From Agromyces mediolanus (GTDB lineage: Bacteria; Actinomycetota; Actinomycetes; Actinomycetales; Microbacteriaceae), in assembly GCF_014648575.1 (NCBI RefSeq), contig NZ_BMRJ01000002.1, forward strand, positions 1 through 64,000: a stretch of 64,000 bases of DNA. The letters run 5' to 3'. Numbering within the stretch: position 1 is the stretch's first letter; each line of letters opens with the position of its first letter. This document shows, piece by piece, positions 7,329 to 15,963 of this stretch. Below the pieces are notes generated by a model. The model made no database searches, was not told the DNA's origin, and saw only the letters and a program-made list of their open reading frames with translations. Both the position numbers and the translations under genes were made by a program.

Positions 7329-9128
7329 CTAGGGCTTCCCGAACAGCCCCACGCCGTACTGGTGCAGCAGCTCGTACGCCTCGGCGTAGGTGATGGGCTC
7401 CTCCTGGTCCTGCACCCCGGCCTTCGCCAGCAGGATGCCCAGCAGGCCGCGACCGGGCGGGCTGAGCGGCTTGTCCTTGTGCGCGTGGGCCGGGTGCGGT
7501 GCCTCGGCCTGCGGGTTCGGCGGGATGTACTGGGGATGCGTCTCCGGCCAGTCGTCAGGGTGCCGGGGCTGTTCCAGGTTGACCACGTCGAACAAGTCGT
7601 TGGCGCCGGCGTCCCGGCGGGTCAGGGGTTTCAGCCCGTGCAGCCGGTTGAGCGTCGCGATCACCGAGCCGTGGTGCATCTCGTCGTTGATGACGGTGCC
7701 CTTCCGCGTGTACGCCGAGACGGCGATCGCCGGCACGCGGCATCCGAGCCGGTCGAACTCGAATCCCATCTCGCCGGGGCCCGCATCGGCGTGCGGAGGC
7801 GTGGCGGGCGGCGGCGCGACATGGTCGTAGGTGCCGCCGTGCTCGTCGAAGGTGATCAGCAGCATCGTGTTGACGGCATTGGAACCGTGCTCGGAATGGC
7901 TCCGCCGGATCGCCGAGTAGATCTCGTGGATCAGCGCCTCGCCCGCGCGCACGTCCGAGACGGCGCTGTCGATGATGGCGCGCCCGTCGACGTCGCTCGA
8001 GCGGAACACCCCGAACGGCGGGTGGAAGTCGTTGTGGTTGTACGTCATGCGCGGCTCGATGAAGGCGTAGGCGGGCAGGGTGCCCAGCCGCACGTCCTCG
8101 TAGAACTCGCTCATGGTGGCGAAGTGCTCGGTCTGCCAGTACTGCTCGAGCACGGGGGCGTGCAGCACGCCGGTGAAGGAGACCAGCTGGAGCTCGTCGT
8201 AGTAGATGCGCCAGCTGAGCCCCGCCTCCTCCAGCCGGTTGAAGATCGTCGGGGCGGCGGGGGCGTCGAGCCACTTGTCGTAGCCGCCGCCGTGCTTGTT
8301 GGTGACGAAGCCGTGCGACGTCGACGCGTGGAAGAACGAGCGGTTGCAGAACGTCTGCGACGGCACCGCGCAGTGCCAGGCGTCGAAGACCGCGAACTCC
8401 TGGGCGAGGGTGGAGAGCACCGGCAGCATCTCGGGCGAGAACGACCCCATGATCTGGCTGGCCTCCTCTGCCGTCGGCGGGGTCCCCTTCTTCAAGCGCA
8501 TGAAGTTGACGTAGTAGTCGTTCAGGAAGCCGCTCATGTCGGCCTGTTCGCCGTGCTGCGGGGCGTTGTACGGCGGCTTCATCGCCTCGACGAAGAGCGC
8601 GGCGTTGCCCGCGGGCTCGATCGTGTCGAACAGCTGCGTGTTCACGTGCGGGAACTCTTCGCCCGGGTCGGGGTTCGGCCGGCCCATGATCTCGTCGGTC
8701 GGTCCCTCGTAGACATGCGCCTTGACGGTGACGCCGTCGGGGCCGGTGTTGCCGTAGTCGCCGAAGGCGAGCCCGTCGAAGCTCTGCCCCTCCGGCAGCG
8801 TGTCGGGCGTATAGAGCCAGCCGAGCAGGTTGTCGAACGAGCGGTTCTCGCCCATCACCACGACGAGGTGGTCGAATCCGGGCTTGTTGCGCGGCGAGAG
8901 GCCGGCGAAGTCGTCGGCGCCCTCGACGAAACCCGCGCGGTGCCCGATCGCGGCGCCGATCGCGGCCCCGGCTCCGCCGCCGACGACGGCGCCGGCCGCG
9001 GCCGCGCCGCCGATCTTCAGGAAGTCGCGCCGGGAGCGGCGGGGACCGTCGGGCGAGGGCGGCGTGGATGCCGGCTCGGCGCCTTCGCCGGTGCCCCTGC
9101 CCGCGCCCGGTTCGTCTCGTTCGGTCAT
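7329..9128 (-). CDS. Tat-exported phosphoesterase (phospholipase C/acid phosphatase family), 599 aa
   Basis: A twin-arginine signal (SRRDFLK at residues 32-38, followed by an Ala/Gly-rich hydrophobic stretch) sends the protein out folded. The mature part begins with VVVMGENRSFDNLLG, the metal-binding NRSFD signature of the PF04185 phosphoesterase family (phospholipase C of Pseudomonas and Mycobacterium, acid phosphatase A). Later blocks FDEHGGTYDHVAPP and RVPAIAVSAYTRKG are also family hallmarks. Expected action is hydrolysis of phosphodiester or phosphomonoester bonds outside the cell, for lipid turnover or phosphate supply. The start is supported by GAGGGG 6 nt upstream; TACACT at 9173-9178 is a possible -10. 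It is convergent with the aminoacyl-PG synthase gene across the repeat array. Confidence 0.9.
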   Translation of the reverse strand: MTERDEPGAGRGTGEGAEPASTPPSPDGPRRSRRDFLKIGGAAAAGAVVGGGAGAAIGAAIGHRAGFVEGADDFAGLSPRNKPGFDHLVVVMGENRSFDNLLGWLYTPDTLPEGQSFDGLAFGDYGNTGPDGVTVKAHVYEGPTDEIMGRPNPDPGEEFPHVNTQLFDTIEPAGNAALFVEAMKPPYNAPQHGEQADMSGFLNDYYVNFMRLKKGTPPTAEEASQIMGSFSPEMLPVLSTLAQEFAVFDAWHCAVPSQTFCNRSFFHASTSHGFVTNKHGGGYDKWLDAPAAPTIFNRLEEAGLSWRIYYDELQLVSFTGVLHAPVLEQYWQTEHFATMSEFYEDVRLGTLPAYAFIEPRMTYNHNDFHPPFGVFRSSDVDGRAIIDSAVSDVRAGEALIHEIYSAIRRSHSEHGSNAVNTMLLITFDEHGGTYDHVAPPPATPPHADAGPGEMGFEFDRLGCRVPAIAVSAYTRKGTVINDEMHHGSVIATLNRLHGLKPLTRRDAGANDLFDVVNLEQPRHPDDWPETHPQYIPPNPQAEAPHPAHAHKDKPLSPPGRGLLGILLAKAGVQDQEEPITYAEAYELLHQYGVGLFGKP

Positions 9129-9231
9129 CGGCGTCCCCTCGTCGAATGCGGCCGCGGTGCCGCGTGCTTGCGAGTGTAGCCAGCGGGAGCGGGCGCGGGG
9201 CCCGGCGGTGCTCCGCGCGCCGACTCGGGGC

Positions 9232-9930
9232 TCAGCCGGCGAGGCGGGCGGCGAGGTGCTCGCGCCGGAGGACGGCGTAGAAGGCCATGTCGAGCCAGGC
9301 GCCCGCGTCGCGGTCGTACTCGTCTTCGACGAAGGTCGCCTCGTGGCGCATGCCGAGGCGCAGGCAGAGCTTCGCCGAGGCGGTGTTGGCGGCGACGAGC
9401 TCCGCGAGCACGCGATGCGCCTGCAGCGTGTCGAACGCGAAGGCGAGCACCGCGGCCGTGCCCTCCGCGGCGAGCCCGCGCCCCTGGAAATCGGGATGCA
9501 GCACCCAGCCGAGCTCGAGCCGCGCGTGCTCGACGCTCGCCACCCGCACCATGACGTCGCCGACGACCCGGTCGCGCCCGGACCCGGTGGGCGAGGGCTC
9601 GCCGGAGAGGACCATCGCGAAGTGCACGTTGTCGCCGTCCTCCGCGAGGAGCCGGCTGCCCACCCGCCGCATCGTGTGCTCGTGGGCCTCCTCGCGGCTG
9701 CGCTCGGGCCACGGGATGTAGCGCAGCACCTCGGGCAGGCGCTGGTACTCCCAGATGTCGTCGCTGTCGTCGGCCGTGATCGGCCGGATCACCAGACGCT
9801 CGGTGACGATCGGTCGGCGCTCGATCTCCTCGACGTCGAAGGGCAGCGCGAGCGCCGGCGCCCCCGAGCTGTGCGCGGTGTCGACGGGAGGGACGGAGTC
9901 CGGAGTGGTGGGGCGAGCGTCGGCGGTCAT
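9232..9930 (-). CDS. GNAT acetyltransferase, RimJ/RimL-like, 232 aa
   Basis: A GCN5-related N-acetyltransferase of the RimJ/RimL group: ERLVIRPITADDSDDIWEY opens the fold, LGWVLHPDFQGRGLAAEGTAAVL is the acetyl-CoA pyrophosphate-binding motif A, and LVAANTASAKLCLRLGM is the following helix. These enzymes acetylate protein N-termini, sugars or antibiotics; the substrate here is unknown. The first about 38 residues are a low-complexity extension without counterpart in the domain. ATG at 9930 is supported by TAGCGT ending 6 nt upstream (leaderless). It is apparently monocistronic. Confidence 0.85.
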   Translation of the reverse strand: MTADARPTTPDSVPPVDTAHSSGAPALALPFDVEEIERRPIVTERLVIRPITADDSDDIWEYQRLPEVLRYIPWPERSREEAHEHTMRRVGSRLLAEDGDNVHFAMVLSGEPSPTGSGRDRVVGDVMVRVASVEHARLELGWVLHPDFQGRGLAAEGTAAVLAFAFDTLQAHRVLAELVAANTASAKLCLRLGMRHEATFVEDEYDRDAGAWLDMAFYAVLRREHLAARLAG

Positions 9931-9936
9931 GGCACG

Positions 9937-9942
9937 ACGCTA
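9937..9942 (-). promoter_or_regulatory. -10 hexamer of leaderless promoter (GNAT)
   Basis: TAGCGT on minus, 6 nt before ATG 9930. Confidence 0.5.
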
Positions 9943-10059
9943 CCCGCAGCGGACGACATCCGTACCGGTCGGGGCAAGCGGGCGTTTTCTGCGGGTGCGG
10001 AGCCGCCGCGACCCACGAAAACTGCCGTTATGCCCCGCCGCGGAGAGAACCTGGCCCGA

Positions 10060-11409
10060 TCAGCGGGCGTCGTCGGCCCGGACGCCGAAGAGGGCGTCGA
10101 GCGCCTCGATCCAGGCCCGCTGCTCGCCCGAGCGGGCGAACTCGCGCGAGCGCACCATCGGGGTGTGCAGGAGGACGCCCGCCATATGCCGCAGCGCCTG
10201 CTCGACGCGTCCGTCGGGGTCGCCCTGGCCGCGGCCCCTCGCCCGCTCGATCTCGGCGTCGAGGATGCCGGCGACGTGCGAGCGCAGCGCGACCACGGAC
10301 GGTGCGAGGTCGAGCTCCTCGCCGACCGCGCCGAAATTGCGCGCCGCGCTGTTGACGAGCTCGCGGGCGGCCTCGGTGGCGCCGAGCTCCTCGAGCGGAG
10401 CGTGCCGGCGGATCGTCTCGAGGTCGAGCAGCTCGACGCCCTCCACCTCGACGACGTCCGTCGCGACGTTGCGGGGCATGCCGAGGTCCACGACCAGCTG
10501 ACGGGCGCTGCGGGCGGCGCCGGGGACGGGGCACCAGGCGCGGAACTCGGCGAGCACGGCGGATGCCTCGGCATCCGTCGGCGCCGCATGCGAGGAGGCG
10601 AGCGTCGCCTTGCCGCCGGCGAGCAGGACCCGGTCGACGACGTGGTGGTCGGCGGTGGTGCAGGTGATGATCACGTCGGCGGCCGCCGCGGCGACCGCGT
10701 AGCCGGCGTGGCTCACAGCCTCGATGCCGTGGCTGCGGGCGAAGCGCGCGGCCCGGCCGGACGGCGAGTAGACGCGCACGTCGTTCGCCCCGCGGTCGCG
10801 GAGGGCCGCGAGCGAGGCGCCGGCGTACTGGCCGGTGCCGACGAGCAGCACCCGCGCCTTGCCCCAGTCGGCGACGCGGGACGACGCGAGCTCGAGCGCG
10901 AGGCGCACGAGCGAGCGGCCGGCGCTGCCGACCCCGGTGCGGTTCTTCACCGTGCGGGAGGTCTGCGAGGCCCGCTGGAACAGGCGCTCGAGCTCCGGAG
11001 TGGTCGTGCCCTCGTCGCGGGCGCGTTCGAGCGAGCGTCGCACCTGCCCGGCGATCTCGCCCTCGCCGACGACGACCGACTCGAGGCCCGAGGCGACGGA
11101 GAAGAGGTGCCCGGCGACGGCGTTGCCGTGGGCGAAGTCGAAGGTGCTGCGCAGCTCCTCGGGCTCGAGGCCGGCGACGTCGCCGACGGCGCGGATCGCC
11201 TCGTGCACGATGGGAACGGGGGACTCGCCCTCGGGGGTGGCGAGGTCGAGGTAGGCCTCGAAGCGGTTGCAGGTGGCGACCACGACGGCGCCCTGCAGGG
11301 CGGCGTGGCCGTCGACGATGCGGCCGGCCGCGGCGTCTGCGGAGGCGGAGAGCCGCTCGAGCATGTCGAAGCCGGCGTTCTTGTGGCTCGCGGAGAGGCA
11401 GATGAGCAC
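10060..11409 (-). CDS. hemA: Glutamyl-tRNA reductase, 449 aa
   Basis: First committed step of tetrapyrrole synthesis: NADPH reduction of glutamyl-tRNA to glutamate-1-semialdehyde. The catalytic cysteine is Cys47 in VVVATCNRFEAYLD. A substrate-binding segment HLFSVASGLESVVVGEGEIAGQVR and a Rossmann NADPH domain (VLLVGTGQYAGASLAALRDRG) follow, then the helical dimerisation tail. HemL, the next enzyme, lies at 30.7 kb. hemA is on the minus strand while the other hem genes are on plus, separated by a membrane-protein gene. GTG at 11409 is preceded by TAGAAT with 6 nt spacing, so the message is probably leaderless. The N-terminus LICLSASHKNAGFDMLERL matches the family exactly, which supports the start. 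Confidence 0.95.
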   Translation of the reverse strand: MLICLSASHKNAGFDMLERLSASADAAAGRIVDGHAALQGAVVVATCNRFEAYLDLATPEGESPVPIVHEAIRAVGDVAGLEPEELRSTFDFAHGNAVAGHLFSVASGLESVVVGEGEIAGQVRRSLERARDEGTTTPELERLFQRASQTSRTVKNRTGVGSAGRSLVRLALELASSRVADWGKARVLLVGTGQYAGASLAALRDRGANDVRVYSPSGRAARFARSHGIEAVSHAGYAVAAAAADVIITCTTADHHVVDRVLLAGGKATLASSHAAPTDAEASAVLAEFRAWCPVPGAARSARQLVVDLGMPRNVATDVVEVEGVELLDLETIRRHAPLEELGATEAARELVNSAARNFGAVGEELDLAPSVVALRSHVAGILDAEIERARGRGQGDPDGRVEQALRHMAGVLLHTPMVRSREFARSGEQRAWIEALDALFGVRADDAR

Positions 11410-11415
11410 CAGAGG

Positions 11416-11421
11416 ATTCTA
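11416..11421 (-). promoter_or_regulatory. -10 hexamer of leaderless promoter (hemA)
   Basis: TAGAAT on minus, 6 nt before GTG 11409. There is no ribosome site between them. Confidence 0.55.
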
Positions 11422-11485
11422 CCCGCCGTAGAGTGCCGCACGGACTCGCCGCGACATCCGGCGCACTCGCGGGGCGGAGGCCCCG

Positions 11486-12295
11486 CTAGCGGCGCGCGCC
11501 CCGGCGAGTGTCGCGACGCGCGGCGCGGCGCGGCGACGCCGAGTCCGCGAGTGCGGCCGTGCTCGCGGTGATGACCGGGATCGGGGTCGTGCTCGTCGGC
11601 GGCTCCAGGCCCTCGTGCTCGAGCGCGGTGCGGTGCAGCGCCTTCCAGGAGCGCACCACGGCGTAGAAGGGCGCGTCCGTGACGGCGAAGACGCCGGGCT
11701 GCTCGCCCGCGAGGAGGAGCGGCAGGGCGATGCTCGTGCCCTGGCGGCGCACGCGGACGATGACGACCGGGGCGGGGCGCGAGCCCGCGATGAGCTCGTC
11801 GGGGCGGATGCTCCGCACCTCGCGCCAGGCGACGTGGGCCGCGCGGCGCGGGCGGGCGCCGCCGTTCCAGAACGTCAGACCGGCCCGGTCGGCCACGATC
11901 GAGTAGCGCGTCGCGAGCGGGACCTCGCAGCCGGGCAGCTCGGCCAGGGCGTCCTCGAGCTCGCGGTGCCGGAGGCCGCACGAGATGCCGCCCTCGAAGC
12001 GGGCCTCGAGCGCGCGGCGGCGGGCCCGGTTGCGGGCCAGCAGGGCGAAGCGCACCGCGATCGTCGCGAGCGCCAGCACGCCGACGACGGCGAGGAAGAC
12101 GCCGGCCGCTGCCGGCCCGTTCACGGAGGGCAGGGAGCCGATGAGCTCGTCGAGGGCCGGGCCGGCGACCGCCAGCACCGCGACGACCGCGACGGTGGCC
12201 GCGGCGACGGCGACGGTGAGGCCGAGCCGGTGCTCGCCGGGGCGATCGTCGGCCGGGGTCGGGAAGGCGGACTGGGGTGTGACGATTCGGGACAC
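11486..12295 (-). CDS. Membrane protein of unknown function, 269 aa
   Basis: I do not recognise a named family. Two hydrophobic helices (about residues 25-48 and 62-88) are followed by an Arg-rich cytoplasmic segment (LARNRARRRALEARF). A soluble domain of about 150 residues includes an internal PH-like strand pattern (YSIVADRAGLTFWNGG, VAWREVRSIRPDELI), which suggests a bPH/YdbT-like fold, but this is weak. The tail is Thr/Pro- and Arg-rich. GTG at 12295 is chosen because GGAGAGAG lies just upstream; the longer open frame upstream is implausible sequence. It lies between hemA and the divergent hemE. No role in haem synthesis is evident. Confidence 0.6.
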   Translation of the reverse strand: MSRIVTPQSAFPTPADDRPGEHRLGLTVAVAAATVAVVAVLAVAGPALDELIGSLPSVNGPAAAGVFLAVVGVLALATIAVRFALLARNRARRRALEARFEGGISCGLRHRELEDALAELPGCEVPLATRYSIVADRAGLTFWNGGARPRRAAHVAWREVRSIRPDELIAGSRPAPVVIVRVRRQGTSIALPLLLAGEQPGVFAVTDAPFYAVVRSWKALHRTALEHEGLEPPTSTTPIPVITASTAALADSASPRRAARRDTRRGARR

Positions 12296-12400
12296 GTCGT
12301 CTCTCTCCGTGGGGCGCGGAGGCGCGTCGACGTCGCGGTCGACGCGTCGTCGCACCACTGGGGGATGGCGCGACGGCACCGATGCTAGCGCGAACCGCTC

Positions 12401-12421
12401 GCAAAGGTAAGGGCTCCTTGC
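12401..12421. promoter_or_regulatory. Possible operator between the membrane gene and hemE
   Basis: Imperfect inverted repeat GCAAAGG...CCTTGC in the 208-bp divergent gap. The left half AGGTAAGG resembles half of a DtxR/IdeR box, but the right half does not match well. Iron control of hemE is only a suggestion. Confidence 0.2.
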
Positions 12422-12506
12422 AAATCTCGTCATCCGGCCCGGCGCGCGCACGCGCCGCCGCGCGTCAGGGCGCACGTTCAGCCCGGTGCGCGAGAATGGC
12501 GGGGTG

Positions 12507-13661
12507 ATGCTCGACACCACCCACCCCCTGCAGGCCGGCCTCACCGCCGATTCCCGTCTCGTCCGCGCCTACGGCGGCGAGCGCCCCGAGACGACGCCCG
12601 TCTGGTTCATGCGCCAGGCCGGCCGCTCGCTGCCCGAGTACCGCGAGCTCCGCGTCGGCACCCGCATGCTCGACGCCTGCCTCGACCCCGAGATGGCGGC
12701 GGAGATCACGCTGCAGCCCGTCCGCCGCCACGGCGTGGACGCCGGCATCTTCTTCAGCGACATCGTCGTGCCGCTGAAGCTCGTCGGCGTCGACGTCTCG
12801 ATCGAGCCGGGCCGTGGCCCGGTCTTCGCCCGCGGCTACGCCGACGCCGAGGGCGTCGCGGAACTCACCGCGATCGACCCCGCGCTCCTCGACGAGCGCG
12901 CCGCGCCCATCGCCGAGGCCGTGCGCCGCACGGTGGCGGAGCTGAACGAGACGGCGCCGTCAGGCGCCGAGTCGGGCGCGACCCCGCTGATCGGCTTCGC
13001 GGGCGCCCCCTTCACGCTCGCCGCATACCTCGCCGAGGGCGGCCCCTCGAAGGACCACCTCGCGGCGCGCACCCTGATGCACGCCGACCCCGGAGCCTGG
13101 CGCGCGCTGATGGACTGGACCGCCGAGCTCACCGGCCGCTTCCTGCGCACGCAGGTGCTCGCCGGCACCTCGGCCGCGCAGCTCTTCGACTCCTGGGCGG
13201 GCGCCCTCTCGCTCGCCGACTACGAGCGCCACGTCGCGCCCGCCTCGGCGAAGGCGCTCTCCTTCGTGCACGACCTCTCGTACGAGCGCCGGCTCGGCGA
13301 CGGCAGCGGCAGCAGCACGACCGTGACCCGCAGCGTGCCGGTCGTGCACTTCGGCGTCGGCACGGGCGAGCTGCTCGGGGCCATGCACGACATCGGCGTC
13401 GACACGGTCGGCGTCGACTACCGCATCCCGCTCGACGTCGCCGCGGAGCGCGTCGGCGGGGACGTGCCGCTGCAGGGCAACCTCGACCCCGCCCTGCTCG
13501 CGGCGCCGTGGCCCGTGCTCGCCGACGCGGTCCGCGACGTGCTGCGCCGAGGCCGCAGCGCGCCCGCCCACGTGTTCAACCTCGGCCACGGCGTGCCGCC
13601 CGAGACGGACCCGACCGTGCTCACCCGCGTCGTCGAGCTCGTGCACGAGGCCGGCGCGTGA
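12507..13661 (+). CDS. hemE: Uroporphyrinogen III decarboxylase, 384 aa
   Basis: Removes four carboxyl groups from uroporphyrinogen III to give coproporphyrinogen III. The N-terminal signature PVWFMRQAGRSLPEYR carries the invariant Arg residues that hold the propionates. ITLQPVRRHGVDAGIFFSDI and IGFAGAPFTLAAYL follow, and VFNLGHGVPPETDP is the C-terminal signature. Length is normal for the family. GTG 12504, directly before the ATG, is an alternative start because GAGAAT (12492-12497) ends 6 nt before it. The gene overlaps cgoX by 4 nt, so the two are translationally coupled. In this organism coproporphyrinogen III goes to CgoX rather than to a HemF/HemN step. Confidence 0.95.
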   Translation: MLDTTHPLQAGLTADSRLVRAYGGERPETTPVWFMRQAGRSLPEYRELRVGTRMLDACLDPEMAAEITLQPVRRHGVDAGIFFSDIVVPLKLVGVDVSIEPGRGPVFARGYADAEGVAELTAIDPALLDERAAPIAEAVRRTVAELNETAPSGAESGATPLIGFAGAPFTLAAYLAEGGPSKDHLAARTLMHADPGAWRALMDWTAELTGRFLRTQVLAGTSAAQLFDSWAGALSLADYERHVAPASAKALSFVHDLSYERRLGDGSGSSTTVTRSVPVVHFGVGTGELLGAMHDIGVDTVGVDYRIPLDVAAERVGGDVPLQGNLDPALLAAPWPVLADAVRDVLRRGRSAPAHVFNLGHGVPPETDPTVLTRVVELVHEAGA

Positions 13662-15193
13662 GCAGCGATCCCGCCGGGCTCGACCCCGCCGCGCTCGATC
13701 CGGCCGCGGCGGCGGGCGAGCCCGTCGAGCCCGAGCAGCGACGCAGCGACGTCGTGGTCGTGGGCGGCGGGGTCGCCGGGCTCGTGGCCGCGCTCGAGTG
13801 CGCCAAGATCGGGCTCTCGGTCACGGTCGTCGAGCGTCAGGAGGAGCCGGGCGGATGCGTCGGCCGCATCGAGCTCGAGGGGCTCTCGCTCGACTCCGGC
13901 GCCGAATCGTTCGCGACCCGCAACGGCTCCGTCGCCGAGCTCCTCGAGGCGCTCGGCCTCGCCGACGACATCGTCACGCCGAACCGCGCCGGCGCGTGGC
14001 TGGTCTGGGGCGCCGGGCTGCGGGCGGCCCCGCTGCCGAAGACGGGCGTGCTCGGCATCCCCGCGAACCCGCTCGGCGACGACGTGCGCGCCATCATCGG
14101 CTGGGGCGGGGCCATCCGCGCATATGCCGATCGGCTCATGCCGATCCTGCGCATCGGGCGGGCCGACAGCGTCGGCAAGCTCGTCCGCTCCCGCATGGGC
14201 GCCGCCGTGCTCGAACGCCTCGTGACCCCGATTTCCTCCGGCGTCTACTCCGCCGATCCGATGGACCTCGACCTCGACCTCGTCGCCCCCGGCCTCAACG
14301 CCGCGATGACCCGCGCCGGCTCGCTGTCGGGCGGCGTGGGCGAGCTCGTGGAGACCCGTCGCGCGGGTAGCGCCGTGCTCGGGCTGCGGGGCGGCATGCA
14401 CCGGCTCGTCGACGCCCTGCGCGGGGAGCTCGCCCGCTTCGGCGCCGTCGTGGAGACGGGCCGAGAGGTGGTCGAGCTGCAGCGCGTCGAGTCGCCGGAC
14501 GATGAGGCCGCGAGCTGGCGCGTCCGGGCCCTCGGCTCGGAGCGCGACCTCGTGATCGACGCGCGCTACGCGATCCTCGCCGCCCCGGCGCAGACCTCGC
14601 GCCGCCTGCTCGGCCAGGCGGTCGAGGGCTGGGCGGACGCCTCGGACTGGCCGAGCGCCGCCTCCGTCGAGATCGTCACCCTCGTGCTCGACGCCCCCGC
14701 GCTCGACGCGGCCCCTCGCGGCACCGGCGTGCTCGTGGCGGCCGACGCCGTCGGCGTGCAGGCGAAGGCCCTCACGCACTCCTCGGCGAAGTGGTCCTGG
14801 CTGGCCGAGGCCGCCAAGGCGAGCGGCGGCAGCGGTTCGCGCCACGTCGTGCGGCTCTCCTACGGCCGAGCGGGCGCGGCGAATCCGCTCGAGGGGCTCG
14901 ACGACGAGGCGGTCGCCCGCCTCGCGGTCGCGGATGCCTCCGCCCTCCTCGGCGTCGAGCTCGATGCCCAGGCGCTCGTGGCCTCGGGCCGCACCGCCTG
15001 GCGCGACGCGCTCTCGCACGCCGCGCTCGGTCAGCGGGCGAGGGTCGCCGAGTTCGAGGACGCGCTCACCGCGGAGCCCGGCATCGAGGCGACGGGCTCC
15101 TGGGTCGCCGGCACCGGGCTCGCCTCGGTCGTGCCGCACGCCATCGAGGCTGCGGCGCGCATCCGGCACCTGGCGGTGCAGGAGCGCCAGTAG
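13658..15193 (+). CDS. cgoX: Coproporphyrinogen III oxidase, FAD-dependent, 511 aa
   Basis: HemY-type flavoenzyme. In Gram-positive bacteria it oxidises coproporphyrinogen III to coproporphyrin III with oxygen. The FAD dinucleotide motif VVVVGGGVAGLVAALECAK is at about residues 33-51, followed by EEPGGCVGRIELEGLSLDSGAESF, the substrate-domain blocks GGMHRLVDAL and VTPISSGVYSADP, and a C-terminal FAD segment (GSWVAGTGLASVVPHAIEAAARI). GTG 13658 overlaps the hemE stop (GTGA). A 30-residue Pro/Ala-rich extension precedes the flavin fold. The presence of chdC and cpfC later in the window confirms use of the coproporphyrin route. The gene is sometimes named hemY or hemG. Confidence 0.93.
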   Translation: MSSDPAGLDPAALDPAAAAGEPVEPEQRRSDVVVVGGGVAGLVAALECAKIGLSVTVVERQEEPGGCVGRIELEGLSLDSGAESFATRNGSVAELLEALGLADDIVTPNRAGAWLVWGAGLRAAPLPKTGVLGIPANPLGDDVRAIIGWGGAIRAYADRLMPILRIGRADSVGKLVRSRMGAAVLERLVTPISSGVYSADPMDLDLDLVAPGLNAAMTRAGSLSGGVGELVETRRAGSAVLGLRGGMHRLVDALRGELARFGAVVETGREVVELQRVESPDDEAASWRVRALGSERDLVIDARYAILAAPAQTSRRLLGQAVEGWADASDWPSAASVEIVTLVLDAPALDAAPRGTGVLVAADAVGVQAKALTHSSAKWSWLAEAAKASGGSGSRHVVRLSYGRAGAANPLEGLDDEAVARLAVADASALLGVELDAQALVASGRTAWRDALSHAALGQRARVAEFEDALTAEPGIEATGSWVAGTGLASVVPHAIEAAARIRHLAVQERQ

Positions 15194-15239
15194 CGCGGCA
15201 GAGGCCATCCGGGTCCGACCCGGCTCGGCCCCGCTCTGC

Positions 15240-15821
15240 TCAGGCGAGGGTCGCGGCGAGCTGCGCGGCGGTGAGCTCGCGATCGGCGTAGACGAGGCGG
15301 ATGGCCGAGGCATCCGGATTGCCCGCATCGGGCGCGCGGTGCCGCAGCGTCAGCCCGACCTTCTCGGCCACCCTGGCCGACGCCGTGTTGTGCTCCAGCA
15401 GGTAGGCGACGATCGGGAGTCCGGGTCGGCGCAGCCTGGCCGCCTCGACCGCGGTGCGCGAGAGCTCGGTCGCGAGCCCCCGGCCCTGCGCCTCGGGGCG
15501 GAAGCGGTAGCCGAGGTTCCAGTACGCCCCGTCGCGGGCCGCATGGTCGTGCGCGCCGGCCGCACGGCCGCGGACCGCGCAGCCGCCGTGCCCGATCACG
15601 AGCTCGGGTGCGGCCGCCTCCCGGATCGTCCAGGCGCCGAAGCCTTCGCTGCGCCAGTCGTCGAGCCAGCGCTCGAGCACCTCGGCCGTGCGCTCGCGGT
15701 CGGGGTGGCGGCCGGTGGGCAGGTGGGTCCAGGTGCGGGCGTCGCCGTAGATCTCGTGCAGGGCGTCGAGGTCGTCGGCGCTCGTCGGGTCGAGCAGGAG
15801 GCGTGCGGTGCGCTGCGGCAT
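15240..15821 (-). CDS. GNAT acetyltransferase, 193 aa
   Basis: GNAT fold: TARLLLDPTSADDLDALHEIY at the N-terminus, a middle strand block ending NLGYRFRPEAQGRGLATELS (acetyl-CoA loop Q-G-R-G-L-A) and LLEHNTASARVAEKVGLTLRH. It is closest in layout to the RimL-like acetyltransferases; the substrate is unknown. It is convergent with cgoX, with 46 bp between the stops, and begins the block that separates the two haem gene groups. The ATG at 15821 is supported by TACACT ending 6 nt upstream. Confidence 0.85.
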   Translation of the reverse strand: MPQRTARLLLDPTSADDLDALHEIYGDARTWTHLPTGRHPDRERTAEVLERWLDDWRSEGFGAWTIREAAAPELVIGHGGCAVRGRAAGAHDHAARDGAYWNLGYRFRPEAQGRGLATELSRTAVEAARLRRPGLPIVAYLLEHNTASARVAEKVGLTLRHRAPDAGNPDASAIRLVYADRELTAAQLAATLA

Positions 15822-15827
15822 GCCAGG

Positions 15828-15833
15828 AGTGTA
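15828..15833 (-). promoter_or_regulatory. -10 hexamer of leaderless promoter (GNAT)
   Basis: TACACT on minus, 6 nt before ATG 15821. Confidence 0.5.
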
Positions 15834-15868
15834 GGCATCCCGACCGACACGGCGAGTTCATGACCGAA

Positions 15869-15883
15869 ACGGAATATTTCCGT
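15869..15883. promoter_or_regulatory. AT-rich palindrome upstream of the YtxH operon
   Basis: ACGGAA-TAT-TTCCGT, a perfect 6-bp inverted repeat in a GC-rich background. It lies about 10 bp upstream of a possible -35 (TTGCGC, 15893-15898) and 31 bp upstream of a -10 (TACCCT, 15915-15920). It is a candidate binding site for an unknown regulator. Confidence 0.35.
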
Positions 15884-15892
15884 CAACCCCCC

Positions 15893-15920
15893 TTGCGCCC
15901 ATCTGCTCGGGGTCTACCCT
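15893..15920 (+). promoter_or_regulatory. Candidate promoter of the YtxH/holin/DUF3618 operon
   Basis: TTGCGC and TACCCT with a 16-bp spacer, about 43 nt before ATG 15964. Confidence 0.35.
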
Positions 15921-15963
15921 TGGAAGGGTCGCCGTGCCGAAGGCGGCAGGAGATGGGGTGGAA

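Noticed and set aside
12401-12421. Iron-repressor box before hemE
   Set aside because: Only the left half resembles a DtxR/IdeR site; kept only as a low-confidence possible operator.
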